From the NCBI GenBank assembly GCA_052174455.1, contig JBQMRP010000012.1:70024-134023 (forward strand): a stretch of DNA of 64,000 bases, in the 5' to 3' direction. Source of the stretch: Arsenophonus sp052174455. GTDB taxonomy: Bacteria; Pseudomonadota; Gammaproteobacteria; Enterobacterales; Enterobacteriaceae. Shown piece after piece: positions 17,529 to 27,435 of the stretch. The translations under genes were made by a program, and so were the position numbers. Within the stretch, counting starts at the first letter, position 1. Each line of letters starts with the position of its first letter. The notes under the pieces were generated by a model. The model saw only the letters and a program-made list of their open reading frames with translations, was not told the DNA's origin and did not search any database.

Positions 17529-19284
17529 CTGTATCCTCTTTTATCTTGTTAATTACTAATTCATTCTTATCTGAGACCAATGCATCAGGCTCTATATTCA
17601 TTAAACGTAAAACGCCGCCCATGATAGATCGAAATACGGGCGCAGAAACAGCACCACCGTAATATTTCCCCGCAGTAGGCGCGTTGATAATCACAACTAG
17701 AGCATAGTGAGGATTGCTTGCCGGCGCCCCTCCTGCCGTATAAGCAATATATTGATTAATATAATGACCATCATTTCCCACTTTTTTTACTGTACCTGTC
17801 TTAATTGCTATTCGATAACCCTTAACTCCAGCACGAACACCACCATTAGCAGGCAATGCGACACTTTCCATCATACGAACTACTGTGCGCATAATCTCTT
17901 CAGGAAAAATACGAATACCTGATACCGGCGGATTAACTTTTATAATTGATAGTGGACGATAAATACCAAAACTACTAATTGTTGCATAAACTCGCGCTAA
18001 TTGTAATGGTGTTACCATTAATCCATAACCAAAAGAAAAGGTGGCCCTTTCAAACTCAGACCACCGCATTTTTTTATTAGGAAATATGCCACTACTTTCT
18101 CCAATTAATCCCAAATTTGTTGCTTTACCCAAACCAAAACGAGTATAAACATTTATCAGTTCATCCGCAGGCATCGCTAACGCTAACTTTGAAACACCAA
18201 CATTACTTGATTTTTGTAAAATACCAGTAATGGATAACTTACTATACCTTGCTACATCTTTAATTTCATGACCATTAATCATATAGGGTTGAGTATTTAA
18301 TACACTATTGGCTTTGACAATTCCATTATTCAATGCACTAATAATTACCATCGGTTTAACTGTTGAACCAGGTTCAAATACATCGGTAATCGCACGATTT
18401 CTCATAACTTGAGTTGGAGTGCCGGCAAGGTTGTTAGGATTATAGGATGGGCTATTAACCATCGCTAATATTTCACCTGTGTGAACATCAACTAAAATTG
18501 CAGTGCCCGATTCAGCTTTATTTTCCATTACACTGCGTGTTAATTCACGATAAACCAATGACTGTATACGTTCATCTATACTTAATACTAAATCGTGAGC
18601 AACCTGCCTATCAATAGAGAAAACATCTTCAATAACCTGCCCATAACGATCTTTACGCACTATCCTTTTTCCTGGTACCCCAGTTAACAGGTAGTTAAAG
18701 CTTTTTTCAATTCCTTCAATTCCCTGACCATCAATATTTGTTACCCCAATCAAATGAGCAGACACTGGACCAGATGGATAATAACGACGCGACTCTTTAC
18801 GTAAATAAATACCCGCTATTTTTAATTTACTAATATATTCACCAATAGATGGATTTACTTGGCGAGCTAAATAGACGAACTGATTGTTAGGATTAACACT
18901 AATTTTATGATTCACTTGTTCAAGCGGTATTCTTAACTCATTTGCTAATGCTTGCCAACGTTCATTATTGGTTAATCCACCATTTTTATAAATTATTTTC
19001 GGATCAGCCCAAATAGCATAAACTGGAACACTTACTGCTAATTGACGCCCCTCACGATCACTTATCATGCCGCGAGCGGTTGTCACTTTCTGAACACGAA
19101 GCGAACGCATATCACTTTCTCTAATAAGCTTTTCTGAGTTAATAACTTGCAGATAAGTAACACGAATAATGAGACCAATTAATGCCAACCCTATACCTGT
19201 GCACAACAGCAAAAAACGCCAGCTAACATAGCTAACTTTTTCTTCATACCGTCTTCTATATTTTACTAAGCGTGCAGGCTTCAT
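17515..19284 (-). CDS. ftsI: Septal transpeptidase FtsI (PBP3)
   Basis: The class B penicillin-binding protein that cross-links septal peptidoglycan with FtsW. 589 residues: a short cytosolic N-terminus, one membrane segment (about 22-42), a pedestal domain and the transpeptidase domain. All three active-site motifs are present: SxxK in PGSTVKPMV, SxN in KSSNVGVSKL, and KTGT in AIKTGTVKKVG. Start ATG 19284. ftsL lies 22 bases upstream. No lesion. Confidence 0.97.
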   Translation of the reverse strand: MKPARLVKYRRRYEEKVSYVSWRFLLLCTGIGLALIGLIIRVTYLQVINSEKLIRESDMRSLRVQKVTTARGMISDREGRQLAVSVPVYAIWADPKIIYKNGGLTNNERWQALANELRIPLEQVNHKISVNPNNQFVYLARQVNPSIGEYISKLKIAGIYLRKESRRYYPSGPVSAHLIGVTNIDGQGIEGIEKSFNYLLTGVPGKRIVRKDRYGQVIEDVFSIDRQVAHDLVLSIDERIQSLVYRELTRSVMENKAESGTAILVDVHTGEILAMVNSPSYNPNNLAGTPTQVMRNRAITDVFEPGSTVKPMVIISALNNGIVKANSVLNTQPYMINGHEIKDVARYSKLSITGILQKSSNVGVSKLALAMPADELINVYTRFGLGKATNLGLIGESSGIFPNKKMRWSEFERATFSFGYGLMVTPLQLARVYATISSFGIYRPLSIIKVNPPVSGIRIFPEEIMRTVVRMMESVALPANGGVRAGVKGYRIAIKTGTVKKVGNDGHYINQYIAYTAGGAPASNPHYALVVIINAPTAGKYYGGAVSAPVFRSIMGGVLRLMNIEPDALVSDKNELVINKIKEDTGGRS

Positions 19285-19306
19285 GTTATTTACCTATTTA
19301 CTAAAA

Positions 19307-19630
19307 CTACTTTGCAATCACAATATGTTCTTGCGTTGGATCTATATGGATCATTTGTAGCCTTTCTATCGAAAGGCGTTCAACTCGACTATGATTTCCT
19401 AATGAGCTCTCTTCCAAAATTAAATTGCGCCATTCTATATCTAAATATTCCTTTTCTTCTGTCATTAAATCCTTTTGTGCCGTTAATAACCGTGTTTGAT
19501 GACTGATGGTGATAATTGAAATCGCTGATATAATGATCACTATCAACAGAATTAATGGAACAGTTCCGTAGCGGAAAATATCATAACCAATGATCCTAAT
19601 TAAGCTATATTTTTCCGCAATCATTATCAT
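19307..19630 (-). CDS. ftsL: Cell division protein FtsL
   Basis: A small bitopic divisome protein that complexes with FtsB and FtsQ. 107 residues: a short cytosolic start, a membrane helix (about 20-43, VPLILLIVIIISAISIITIS), then a periplasmic coiled coil with TRLLTAQKDLMTEEKEYLDI, the conserved EWRNLILEES and the C-terminal THQEHIVIAK-like end (PTQEHIVIAK). It is about 14 residues shorter than E. coli FtsL, the loss being at the cytosolic N-terminus. ATG 19630 overlaps the rsmH stop (ATGA). A second in-frame ATG two codons later is also possible. Confidence 0.93.
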   Translation of the reverse strand: MIMIAEKYSLIRIIGYDIFRYGTVPLILLIVIIISAISIITISHQTRLLTAQKDLMTEEKEYLDIEWRNLILEESSLGNHSRVERLSIERLQMIHIDPTQEHIVIAK

Positions 19631-20580
19631 TCTAACATTTCAGCATAACGTACAACTGAGCTTCTTGCTCGTGGGTTTTTGATAACTTCTATTGCTGTCG
19701 GTTTTATTTTACCTAATGCTTTCAATATAGGGCTACCAATTGCTTTTAATTGCACATCGGTTAATGGTAATCTGACCAAAACTTTTGGTCCTTTGCTATG
19801 TTCTCGGATGAAACACTTAACCAGTCTATCCTCTAATGAGTGAAAGCTAATAATAGATAGCCGTCCATGCGGTGCCAATATTTTTAATGATCCCTCTAGT
19901 ACTTTTATTATTTCTTCCAATTCATTATTGATATAAATACGAATTGCTTGGAACGATCGCGTTGCCGAGTGCTTATATTTCTTTTTAAACGGAGTAACTT
20001 GTGCTATCAATTCTGCAAGTTGTTTTGTTCGTGTTAATGGCTCTTTTACTGAATGATGGTTACGAGCTACAATCGCTTTTGCAATTCTTTTTGCAAATCG
20101 TTCTTCGCCATAAGATTTTAATACCCAGGCTATATCTGATTCTTCTGCCTTCATTAACCATTCAGCGGCAGATTGGCCTGTTGTCGGATCCATCCGCATA
20201 TCTAATGGACCATCACGCATAAAAGAAAAACCTCGCTCTGGATCATCTAATTGCATTGATGAAAGACCTAAATCAAGTAGTACACCATTAATTTTGCCAA
20301 CTAATCCCTCTTCTGCAAGAAAAATTGGTAATTGAGAAAAAGAACCATATTTAATTAAAAATCTATTATCAGTAATTATTTTTTTAGCAGCCATCACAGC
20401 ATGCGGATCACGATCTATCGCTATCAGACGTCCTTCATTACCTAACCGAGATAGAATTAATTGAGAATGCCCTCCTCGGCCAAAAGTACCGTCAACATAA
20501 ATACCATTTTCTTTTATATTTAATCCATTAACTGCTTCATCAAGAAGCACGCTGATATGTTTAAATTGACTGTTTACCAT
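19627..20580 (-). CDS. rsmH: 16S rRNA (cytosine-1402-N4) methyltransferase
   Basis: RsmH (MraW) methylates C1402 in the decoding centre of 16S rRNA using SAM. Motifs are the SAM-binding YVDGTFGRGGHSQLIL, DRDPHAVMAAK, LLDLGLSSMQLDDPERGFSF, MRMDPTTGQSAAEWL and IISFHSLEDRLVK. The longest frame adds 14 codons; I set the start at ATG 20580 (MVNSQFKHISVLLDEA), which aligns with relatives. It is the first intact gene of the dcw run, since mraZ upstream is a relic. It has an intact substrate gene in this window (16S at 46,406-47,947). Confidence 0.96.
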   Translation of the reverse strand: MVNSQFKHISVLLDEAVNGLNIKENGIYVDGTFGRGGHSQLILSRLGNEGRLIAIDRDPHAVMAAKKIITDNRFLIKYGSFSQLPIFLAEEGLVGKINGVLLDLGLSSMQLDDPERGFSFMRDGPLDMRMDPTTGQSAAEWLMKAEESDIAWVLKSYGEERFAKRIAKAIVARNHHSVKEPLTRTKQLAELIAQVTPFKKKYKHSATRSFQAIRIYINNELEEIIKVLEGSLKILAPHGRLSIISFHSLEDRLVKCFIREHSKGPKVLVRLPLTDVQLKAIGSPILKALGKIKPTAIEVIKNPRARSSVVRYAEMLE

Positions 20581-20632
20581 ATTAAAGAGATAAATCCTGT
20601 AACCGCGTTGATAATGGTTCATTTACGTTCTA

Positions 20633-21060
20633 TTCAGCCTCAGTACCTGTTTGTACTTGTTGATACCAAGTCTGCTCACCACATAATTTAAATTTATTAA
20701 TTTGATTAACTAGCACATAACTGCTTTCTTGATCCTTTTCCTATGTTGATGCAAAATATTAGCGAGAAAAAACGACCTCTAGTATCCATCTGATATTTGC
20801 TTCCATGTCTAAACAATAAACACTGAACATGACCTTCAGTCGGACTTTTAATATAAATAGAAAGCTGTGATAATTTATTAATAATTTCCAATTTAAGTAA
20901 TATATAAAGCACTAAGCATTACTGATAATAATGGATGGTAAAAACTATTTACCCTTCAAGACTTATAGTTCAGAAGATCTCGTGGCGCGTAGACACAAAA
21001 CTATCCTTTACTATTAAGATTCACGAGTGTTGTTCAACAAACCTACCTCTTTAACTCTTA
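20633..21060 (-). pseudogene. mraZ: mraZ relic (dcw transcriptional regulator)
   Basis: MraZ is the AbrB-like DNA-binding regulator that represses the dcw promoter. Fragments in several frames on the minus strand align in order with E. coli MraZ. Near 21,040 NLNSKG*FCV matches NLDSKGRLSV. At 20,760-20,880 EIINKLSQLS and then HVQCLLFRHGSKYQMDTRGR match the EIIEQKLSRLS and QRLLLGHASECQMDGAGR segments. At 20,633-20,700 NQINKFKLCGEQTWYQQVQ matches GQFNKFELWDEETWHQQVK. It has at least two frameshifts and internal stops. It sits exactly where mraZ lies in enterics, upstream of rsmH. Confidence 0.85.
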
Positions 21061-22015
21061 TATTATAAAATCATCACATTACAGCATAATTTCCTACTTA
21101 TACTATAGAGTTTATGAAGGGTATGAAAATCTTGTCAAGCAACAGCCACAGAGATTTAGTATTATTTACAGAACAATATTGGAATATGATGGGTGAGTTT
21201 TATGACGAGTAAAAAATTAAAAATTAATTAACATTATGATAAATTTGAATAAATTAATTTTTATATTTATATTTTTTGTTAAAACTTATTTTTAATAAAA
21301 AAATGAAATAAAAACTAAATATACAATCAATTTTCATTTTAAATTAATCTAAAATAACACTTTGTTCATATAAATAACAATTAGTTAACCTATCTTAAAA
21401 TTATTTATATCCTTAATCATATAAAGTCTACACTTTTAATAGAAAGTATTCTACATTACAAAATGTACAATTTTATAGATAAATCTTAATGTTCGAAACA
21501 ATTTTATTAAAATTAACTGAATAATTAATATTTATTGTTAAATATTGAATTAATTTTTAAAATTCGCTATTTTAAGCAGATTTTTTAAATTTGATTTAAA
21601 GTTTTTAACTTAGTTAAGTTAAACAGCTCAAGCTACCACCATCTCAGCAAATGTCACGCTAAATACGTGTTACAGTAATGCTTAGCTTATTATTTTCACT
21701 TAAACTTCTTAATATCAGTTCTATTATTTTATCAGTAATATCTTGATGATATTGAATAATTGATAATACAAAACAGGTAAAACTCTAACAATTTATTATC
21801 GTTAAAAGTTGCAATCATAATATCATTTTCTAATTCTTCATTATACTTTAATATCACATCTGTTACCTTCTAATATAAAATAATGTGATAAAAATTCTTC
21901 CGGCATTTCATCATGATTTAGTTGTTTTTGTATATAATCATTATTATAGACTACTCTAGTTAGTTAGCTCTATTTTTGGAAAAATGCCTATTCTAGAATA
22001 TAGTTGATAACAAAA
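21061..22015. other. Decayed intergenic DNA; one unidentified coding relic
   Basis: Very AT-rich and without a credible gene. The right part carries a frame-shifted relic on the minus strand (about 21,690-21,960). It reads LNHDEMPEEFLSHYFILEG and, after a one-base shift, NEELENDIMIATFNDNKLLE. I do not recognise it. In E. coli ilvIH and fruR lie upstream of mraZ, but the relic does not look like either. The dcw promoter should lie near 21,070-21,130, but I cannot place it with confidence. Confidence 0.5.
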
Positions 22016-22019
22016 TATT

Positions 22020-22195
22020 ATCATAATATGATGCGATTCTATCATCAGGGAACTACAACACCTAAAATTAATGTTACTCTTCAGGCCAGAAAAACCCTGC
22101 GTTTACTTTAGCTAAACGTCATAGCATATCTGAACTTACTCATTACTAAATAACAAAAAAGAGACGATTCTGATGAATCGGCTATTTTAAGCAAA
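22020..22195 (+). mobile_element. IS481-family transposase fragment (N-terminal part)
   Basis: Broken frames read TTTPKINVTLQ, LAKRHSISELT and KKRDSDES. These line up with the N-terminal helix-turn-helix of IS481-type transposases (ATTTPKIR..., LAKRYGISE..., WKKRD...). The catalytic part is missing; an IS1595-family fossil follows directly at about 22,196. The homologous stretch occurs complementarily at 44,220-44,360 within the IS481 fossil in the 23S relic. Confidence 0.55.
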
Positions 22196-22803
22196 AAGTT
22201 GTTACTAGAAATCCATTATATTGTATTAAGGATTTATGATAATAGCGGTTATCATGAAAAAAGTAAAAAATCATACAGATCAAAGAAATTTTTTTATAAT
22301 TCCTTGATAACATAAAGCTAAATTTTATTAGTTTACTCGGCGACAATAATCTAATGATATCAATTTATGAGTTGAAGCAACTCATTGTACTTTATCCTGT
22401 CCATATTACATAATGAGCATGTTATCTGCTGAGATATTCATTATATGATTACAGCGATATCATTGTAAAATCCCCAATCATAAGAAAAGAATTAACATCT
22501 TACTAGAAATCTTCTAGTGAAACTAAATCACAATGATAAATGCTTTATCTGCGATGTATGTTGAATAGCTTAACTTTACAAGAGTCAGTAAAATAAATAG
22601 GCATTAATTTTAAAACAACATTTAAATGACAGTACTTCTTCCTTGCTTCAGCTGTGACAGCCAACATAAGTGCCTAAGTACTATTATTGAAGTTGACGAA
22701 ATATTTTCCCTGAATTTTTTTTAAAGGGAAGCGTTATTTCCCATATAGGAAAAGTAGAAACCGTAGTAAAGGATGAGTAAAAAGAAAAGATGAATGACAG
22801 ATA
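22196..22803 (+). mobile_element. IS1595-family fossil (5' part), cut by IS256 fossil
   Basis: Nucleotide similarity to the reverse complement of 29,250-29,960: both carry the degenerate zinc-ribbon region (ending near the ACTAGAAATC... tract at 22,503) and then IIEVDEIFSLN (about 22,690-22,720), which corresponds to the EVDE(T/I)F segment with the first catalytic Asp of IS1595-type transposases. There are many stops. The element ends abruptly at the IS256 terminus near 22,804. Confidence 0.55.
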
Positions 22804-24190
22804 AAATTATTAGTAAATCTAGTGCATAACGATCAGACTCCGCTGTCATGCTTTATAAATCTATTCTTCATTCTTAAATTGAATATTTTTATCAGCATGG
22901 TTGTAAAGCTAAAATCTCCTTAGCAAGTTCCAGCTTTTTAGTAAACGGAGGTAACTTTAATAGAATTAAAAGGATTGTTTTTTCTTGAACTACAGCGCTT
23001 CGCGCATCAGGTTTATATCCTCACTGTTAGAAAACTAATTCAATCGAATTCATCGTTATTATTGAGGGAGATAGTGCAGCTGACTGACAAGAAGTTTATA
23101 GAGTGCTAACTTGTTGTTCTCGACCTTTCTCCAACTTGTTCATATCTGATAATTTTGCTAACAAAATATCAAGGAGTTTATTAACGGGATTGCAGCTCTC
23201 TGCTAGTTAGATCTCTCGCAGCTCATCTTAACTTTTAGTCTTGTGTTCCTTTGTTTAATGAAGCTAATAGATTATCTATTTTATGTAGCTAATGGTGTTG
23301 TCGCTATATGCCTAGGAATATTTTTTATATTGAATTCCAAAAACCAAGAAACCAAGCTTTCTCTATAAAGCTTAAGAGATACGATTAAGATTCGCGTGCT
23401 ATCAAGCTATTAAGAAGTTTAGCCGATTCGCTTCTGACTCTAGATAACTATCTTTGATTGAAATGAGTTTCATACATCCATGCATAAGTGACGTTGATGA
23501 TAATCAATAGAAAAAAGTGGATTCATTTTACCTGAGAGGACGGCATCTACCATGATCGGTTCAGAAATAAACATAGCGCATATTGCTTAAATCACGCAGT
23601 CGCCCAAATTGTCTATGCTCTTCAAGTTATCATTGTTTAATCTGCCAATTACCCTAAAGTAGAAGGCCATATCCTCTTTCACCAAGAAATCGCCCAAGAG
23701 CTTCATAAAATCTTCAATGGAGATACTTAACAGCTACCAACCATGGTAGCAACTCTTCGCTACTTTTGTACACTTAAAATAAGGCGGCAGAAATAAACTA
23801 TTGAAAGGTATTCTATTTTTTACTAAGGTCCCCTGACCTTAGTTACTTTAATCTCAACATCTCCAGTACTAATTTTTGTATGGTTCGCTGTAGAAAAAAC
23901 CATTACTATCGTCAAGCGGGGGATTCCTTTCTGACTACCAGTGAATCTAGCATTCATCATGCTCTTTCAGCATGGCTTCGAGCCTAGCTCAATAGCGAGG
24001 CCTATTAGCTGCCTGGCAGGATATTACGGATAACTTCATGCAATGAAGTACAAGTAATATCTAATTTTGTTGATACCTGTAAGATATATCTTCATGATAT
24101 ATCATCTCTGTTGTTGAAATATTTAATGAAATAATAAGTAGAATACGCAAGCATCTCTGAAACCTCATACACCAGAAATAAATACAACTT
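22804..24190 (-). mobile_element. IS256-family fossil, copy 1
   Basis: A degraded element whose 3' terminus begins TTATTAGTAAATCTAGTG at 22,806, a sequence recurring at the end of all other copies (27,436; 55,475; 58,608; 63,889; reversed at 40,905 and 60,957). The body aligns piecewise with those copies. The family call comes from the best-preserved translation of the homologous C-terminus in the plus-strand copy at 60,650-60,900. The transposase frame is destroyed by many stops and indels. The 5' end lies near 24,185. Confidence 0.65.
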
Positions 24191-24901
24191 AAATTTGTCT
24201 TTTATCCTAAAAATAGGATTAGTAAAACCTTTATAGAAGTATTAAATTTTAATATTACATTATTAATGGTGATAATCAAAATCTTTGTACTACGCACTAT
24301 GATTACCATTCGTAATCGGTAGTCTTTTATCTTTAATTAGACTTACATAACTCATCAGTAATCAAGGTGATCCCAATGATATTTTATGCAGAGAATAAAT
24401 CGGAGAATTATTAATGTTTATTGCTGCTCTCTTTTATTCTCTATATGTTATAAACAAGCATTAAGCAATCCTATTACCCAATGCTTAGTAATCATTTTAT
24501 ATTTAAATTACCTTTAATATAATCCTACTATTGCCTAATTTTCTACTGGTTAAAACAGTAGAAATTCCAGCGGCAAATATTAATTTAATCCTACTTCTAG
24601 GCATTGACCGCCATTTCTAATTGCACCTTATTTATGGATCCAAGGTATATTTAATTTGTCGTTAATATAACCTCAATGTTTATGAATCTATCTTTGGTAT
24701 TTACTGCTATTATTGCTGTATTATTTTTTAAATGAAGATATATAGTTGTCATTTAATTATTGGTAGCATAGTGTTATTCAGTGTTGTTTTAGCGCAAGAA
24801 TTACGCACCTCTAACGCAACTTTTTAATCATAATCGACATACATTAATAAAATAATAATAAATTTTTAAATAAATTAGTGTTATCAAAAAAAAATAAAAA
24901 A
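24191..24901. other. Decayed DNA downstream of fabB; possible membrane-protein relic
   Basis: No intact gene. On the plus strand an ATG at 24,414 with GGAGAA just upstream opens MFIAALFYSLYVINKH before a stop. Later frames read hydrophobic runs such as LPNFLLVKTVEIPAANINLIL and LVFTAIIAVLFF, so a membrane transporter may have decayed here. I could not assign a family; the E. coli neighbour yfcJ is a transporter but lies on the other strand relative to fabB. Confidence 0.4.
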
Positions 24902-26122
24902 TTACGAATAATATTTACTCATTACCAATGAAGCATTAGTTCCACCAAAACCAAAACTATTTGACATTACCGTGTTTAATTTCTTATTAGTCGGTTTCGT
25001 AACAATATTTATTGTTTGCGCTTTTTCATCCAAATTATCAATATTGATGCTTGGAGAAATAAATCCATGTTCTAGCATTAATAAAGTATAAATAACTTCA
25101 TGTACCCCAGCCGCACCCAGAGAATGGCCAGTCATTGCTTTAGTAGCTGAAATCGCTGGCGTATTGATACCAAACACTTCAATAATTGCTTCTAGCTCTT
25201 TTATATCGCCAACTGGCGTTGAAGTGCCATGAGTATTGATATAATCAACTTGATCGACATTAGCCGATGCCATTTTTATACACCGCACCGCCCCTTCACC
25301 TGACGGGGAAACCATATCAAAACCGTCTGAAGTCGCCCCATAACCAACAATTTCAGCATAAATATGGGCGTCGCGTGCTAAAGCATGCTCTAACTCTTCT
25401 ACCACAACCATACCACCGCCACCAGCAATCACAAAACCATCTCGATCCTGGTCATAGGTACGTGAAGCTTTTTCTGGCGTTGCATTATATTTAGTAGATA
25501 ATGCCCCCATTGCATCAAATTCACAGGTTAATTCCCAGCTTAGTTCTTCACCGCCACCAGCAAAAATAACATCCTGTTTACCTAACTGAATCAACTCAAC
25601 TGCATGGCCAATACAGTGCGCTGAAGTTGAACAAGCAGAACTAATAGAATAATTAACACCTTTAATTTTAAACGGCGTAGCTAAACAAGCTGAGATACCA
25701 GAAGCCATTGCTTTGGTCACCATATAAGGGCCAACACCACGTAATCCTTTGCTACGCATACCATCAGAACCAGCCACTTGATTACGGGGTGAACCGCCAC
25801 CAGAACCAGCAATTAAACCAGTACGAATATTTGATATCTGCTTTTCTATAAGTTTAGCGTCCTGAATAGCCTCTTTCATCGCCAGGTAGGCATAAATTGA
25901 GCAATCACTCATAAAACGAAGAATTTTGCGGTCAATCTTTTGTTTAATATCATCTTCCGTTAGCTGAATATTACCCCAGATATGGCTGCGTAAACCCATT
26001 TTTTTAAATTCTTCTGAAAAGCGGATGCCAGAACGGCCCGTTTTTAAGGAAGCTAGTACCTCTTGCTGGTTATTACCTATGCTAGAGACAATGCCCAGAC
26101 CAGTTATGACTGTACGCTTCAT
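24902..26122 (-). CDS. fabB: 3-oxoacyl-ACP synthase I (FabB)
   Basis: The condensing enzyme that elongates acyl-ACP in type II fatty-acid synthesis and is needed for unsaturated fatty acids. 406 residues, as in E. coli. The catalytic Cys is in SISSACSTSAHCIG (about 163), the two His are in NTHGTSTPVGD (about 298) and TGHSLGAAG (about 333), and the C-terminal glycine-rich NSFGFGGTNAS is present. Start ATG 26122. It stands alone between decayed regions; the divergent neighbour mnmC is a relic. Full retention of all active-site residues suggests that host lipids do not replace it. Confidence 0.97.
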   Translation of the reverse strand: MKRTVITGLGIVSSIGNNQQEVLASLKTGRSGIRFSEEFKKMGLRSHIWGNIQLTEDDIKQKIDRKILRFMSDCSIYAYLAMKEAIQDAKLIEKQISNIRTGLIAGSGGGSPRNQVAGSDGMRSKGLRGVGPYMVTKAMASGISACLATPFKIKGVNYSISSACSTSAHCIGHAVELIQLGKQDVIFAGGGEELSWELTCEFDAMGALSTKYNATPEKASRTYDQDRDGFVIAGGGGMVVVEELEHALARDAHIYAEIVGYGATSDGFDMVSPSGEGAVRCIKMASANVDQVDYINTHGTSTPVGDIKELEAIIEVFGINTPAISATKAMTGHSLGAAGVHEVIYTLLMLEHGFISPSINIDNLDEKAQTINIVTKPTNKKLNTVMSNSFGFGGTNASLVMSKYYS

Positions 26123-26869
26123 TGATTATATTACCTCATAGTCGAAATTCATTTACTGGGAGCTTAGTTTATTATTTTAACTTACACTTGTAAGCTGAAC
26201 AAGCCCGATCAGGTAAAAAATTATAGAAAATATTAGCTTTATTCACATTTATTTTTTAGCAAAAGCTAAACTATACTCAGGTTAAATTCGCTAGAATTAG
26301 CTGATTATTTAATCTATTATAGATAATTTTATTAATATAAATTAAATAAACCAAGTTAAATTAAGCTGAAATGAACAAAATATTTCTATCTTTGAGCACT
26401 TTTATTCATGTTTTGGTTTCTAGCTAAAATGATTTAAAAGAATCCTGATATGTTTTTTAGCTAGTAATCAGTTGTTAGATCGTTTTTCACTTACTAAGCT
26501 AATAATAGGTTATTGAGAAACCAGTTTTAGTAACTAAATTAAATTTATAATAATTCTGTTAGTTATTTATGCAGTTTCGCTAACAAACTCCGAAAAACTA
26601 GTTATAAACTTTACACTATATAAATTTTGAAAAACATCTCCTCTTGTCCATTACTGACTTATTAAGAGTTTATCAATGATGGTACTTGAGCTTTCTTATT
26701 TTTATAAATAAATTTGTCAACAATAGCCTCAATCTGTTAGCGGGTTATCATAGAATAGTTATTAACTGAGACAATCATTCTCGATCTCTAATTTAGCGAT
26801 ATAAATATATATTTATTTAACAAAAATCTAATTTTTAATAAAATAAATATTTAGTTTTTTAAATAGTTT
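26123..26869. other. Decayed region upstream of fabB, presumed 5' part of mnmC
   Basis: No open gene and no protein similarity that I can read with confidence. From its place between fabB and the recognisable mnmC fragment, and its length, it is probably the eroded first two thirds of the mnmC methyltransferase domain plus the fabB promoter, which I cannot pinpoint. Confidence 0.4.
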
Positions 26870-27110
26870 TATTTCAGCTAAAAATTCTTTAAATATGGAG
26901 TAAATAGCTTCTTACTACTAATAGTAATTAAACACGTGATAACTGCGTTTTTGCTACTTCAAGTTCTTCTGGTCTTGTCTACCGTGGATTAGAAAAGCCG
27001 GTTTTCAAGTAAAAAATAAAAAGTTTTAACCATAAACATGAAATGTTTACTCAGTCTATTACCGTAAACCAGCAGCTTATGCTCCACAACCAATGCTTGT
27101 TGCCATTATT
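26870..27110 (+). pseudogene. mnmC: mnmC relic (tRNA 5-methylaminomethyl-2-thiouridine enzyme)
   Basis: MnmC is the bifunctional enzyme finishing mnm5s2U at the tRNA wobble position. A single frame with stops at 26,893-26,990 reads NMWSK*LLTT, then CVFATSSSSGLVYRGLE. These align with DMWTQNLFNA and GTLATFTSAGFVRRGLQ of E. coli MnmC (end of the methyltransferase domain). After a frameshift, AGFQVKNK and SFNHKHEMF follow the KRKGFGRKREMLC region. The divergent arrangement next to fabB is the enteric order. The FAD-dependent second domain is not recognisable; 27,111-27,435 shows nothing and an IS256 fossil follows. Confidence 0.75.
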
Positions 27111-27435
27111 AGAAAAAAGCGGTATTTACCGATATCATGATCACTACTCTTTATTATTTAGAGAGAAATCAGGTAACTTTATCTTATTAAGATAACATAA
27201 CGGCATGGCATAAAACACTTTCAATAATTGTCAAGATAGATTTTATTCATTATAATAATCGAGAGCCGCCATCATGATAGATTAGAATATTTTTATTACT
27301 ATTTTATTTTTGCAAATGCTATTATATTTAATTTCAATTGTTAGCCATTGTTTTTTCACACGATTAGAACGGTTTAGTACAGTGTAAGCTTATAATATAA
27401 AATTTGATAAAATTGGCTATTTGATTTTGCGCAAG

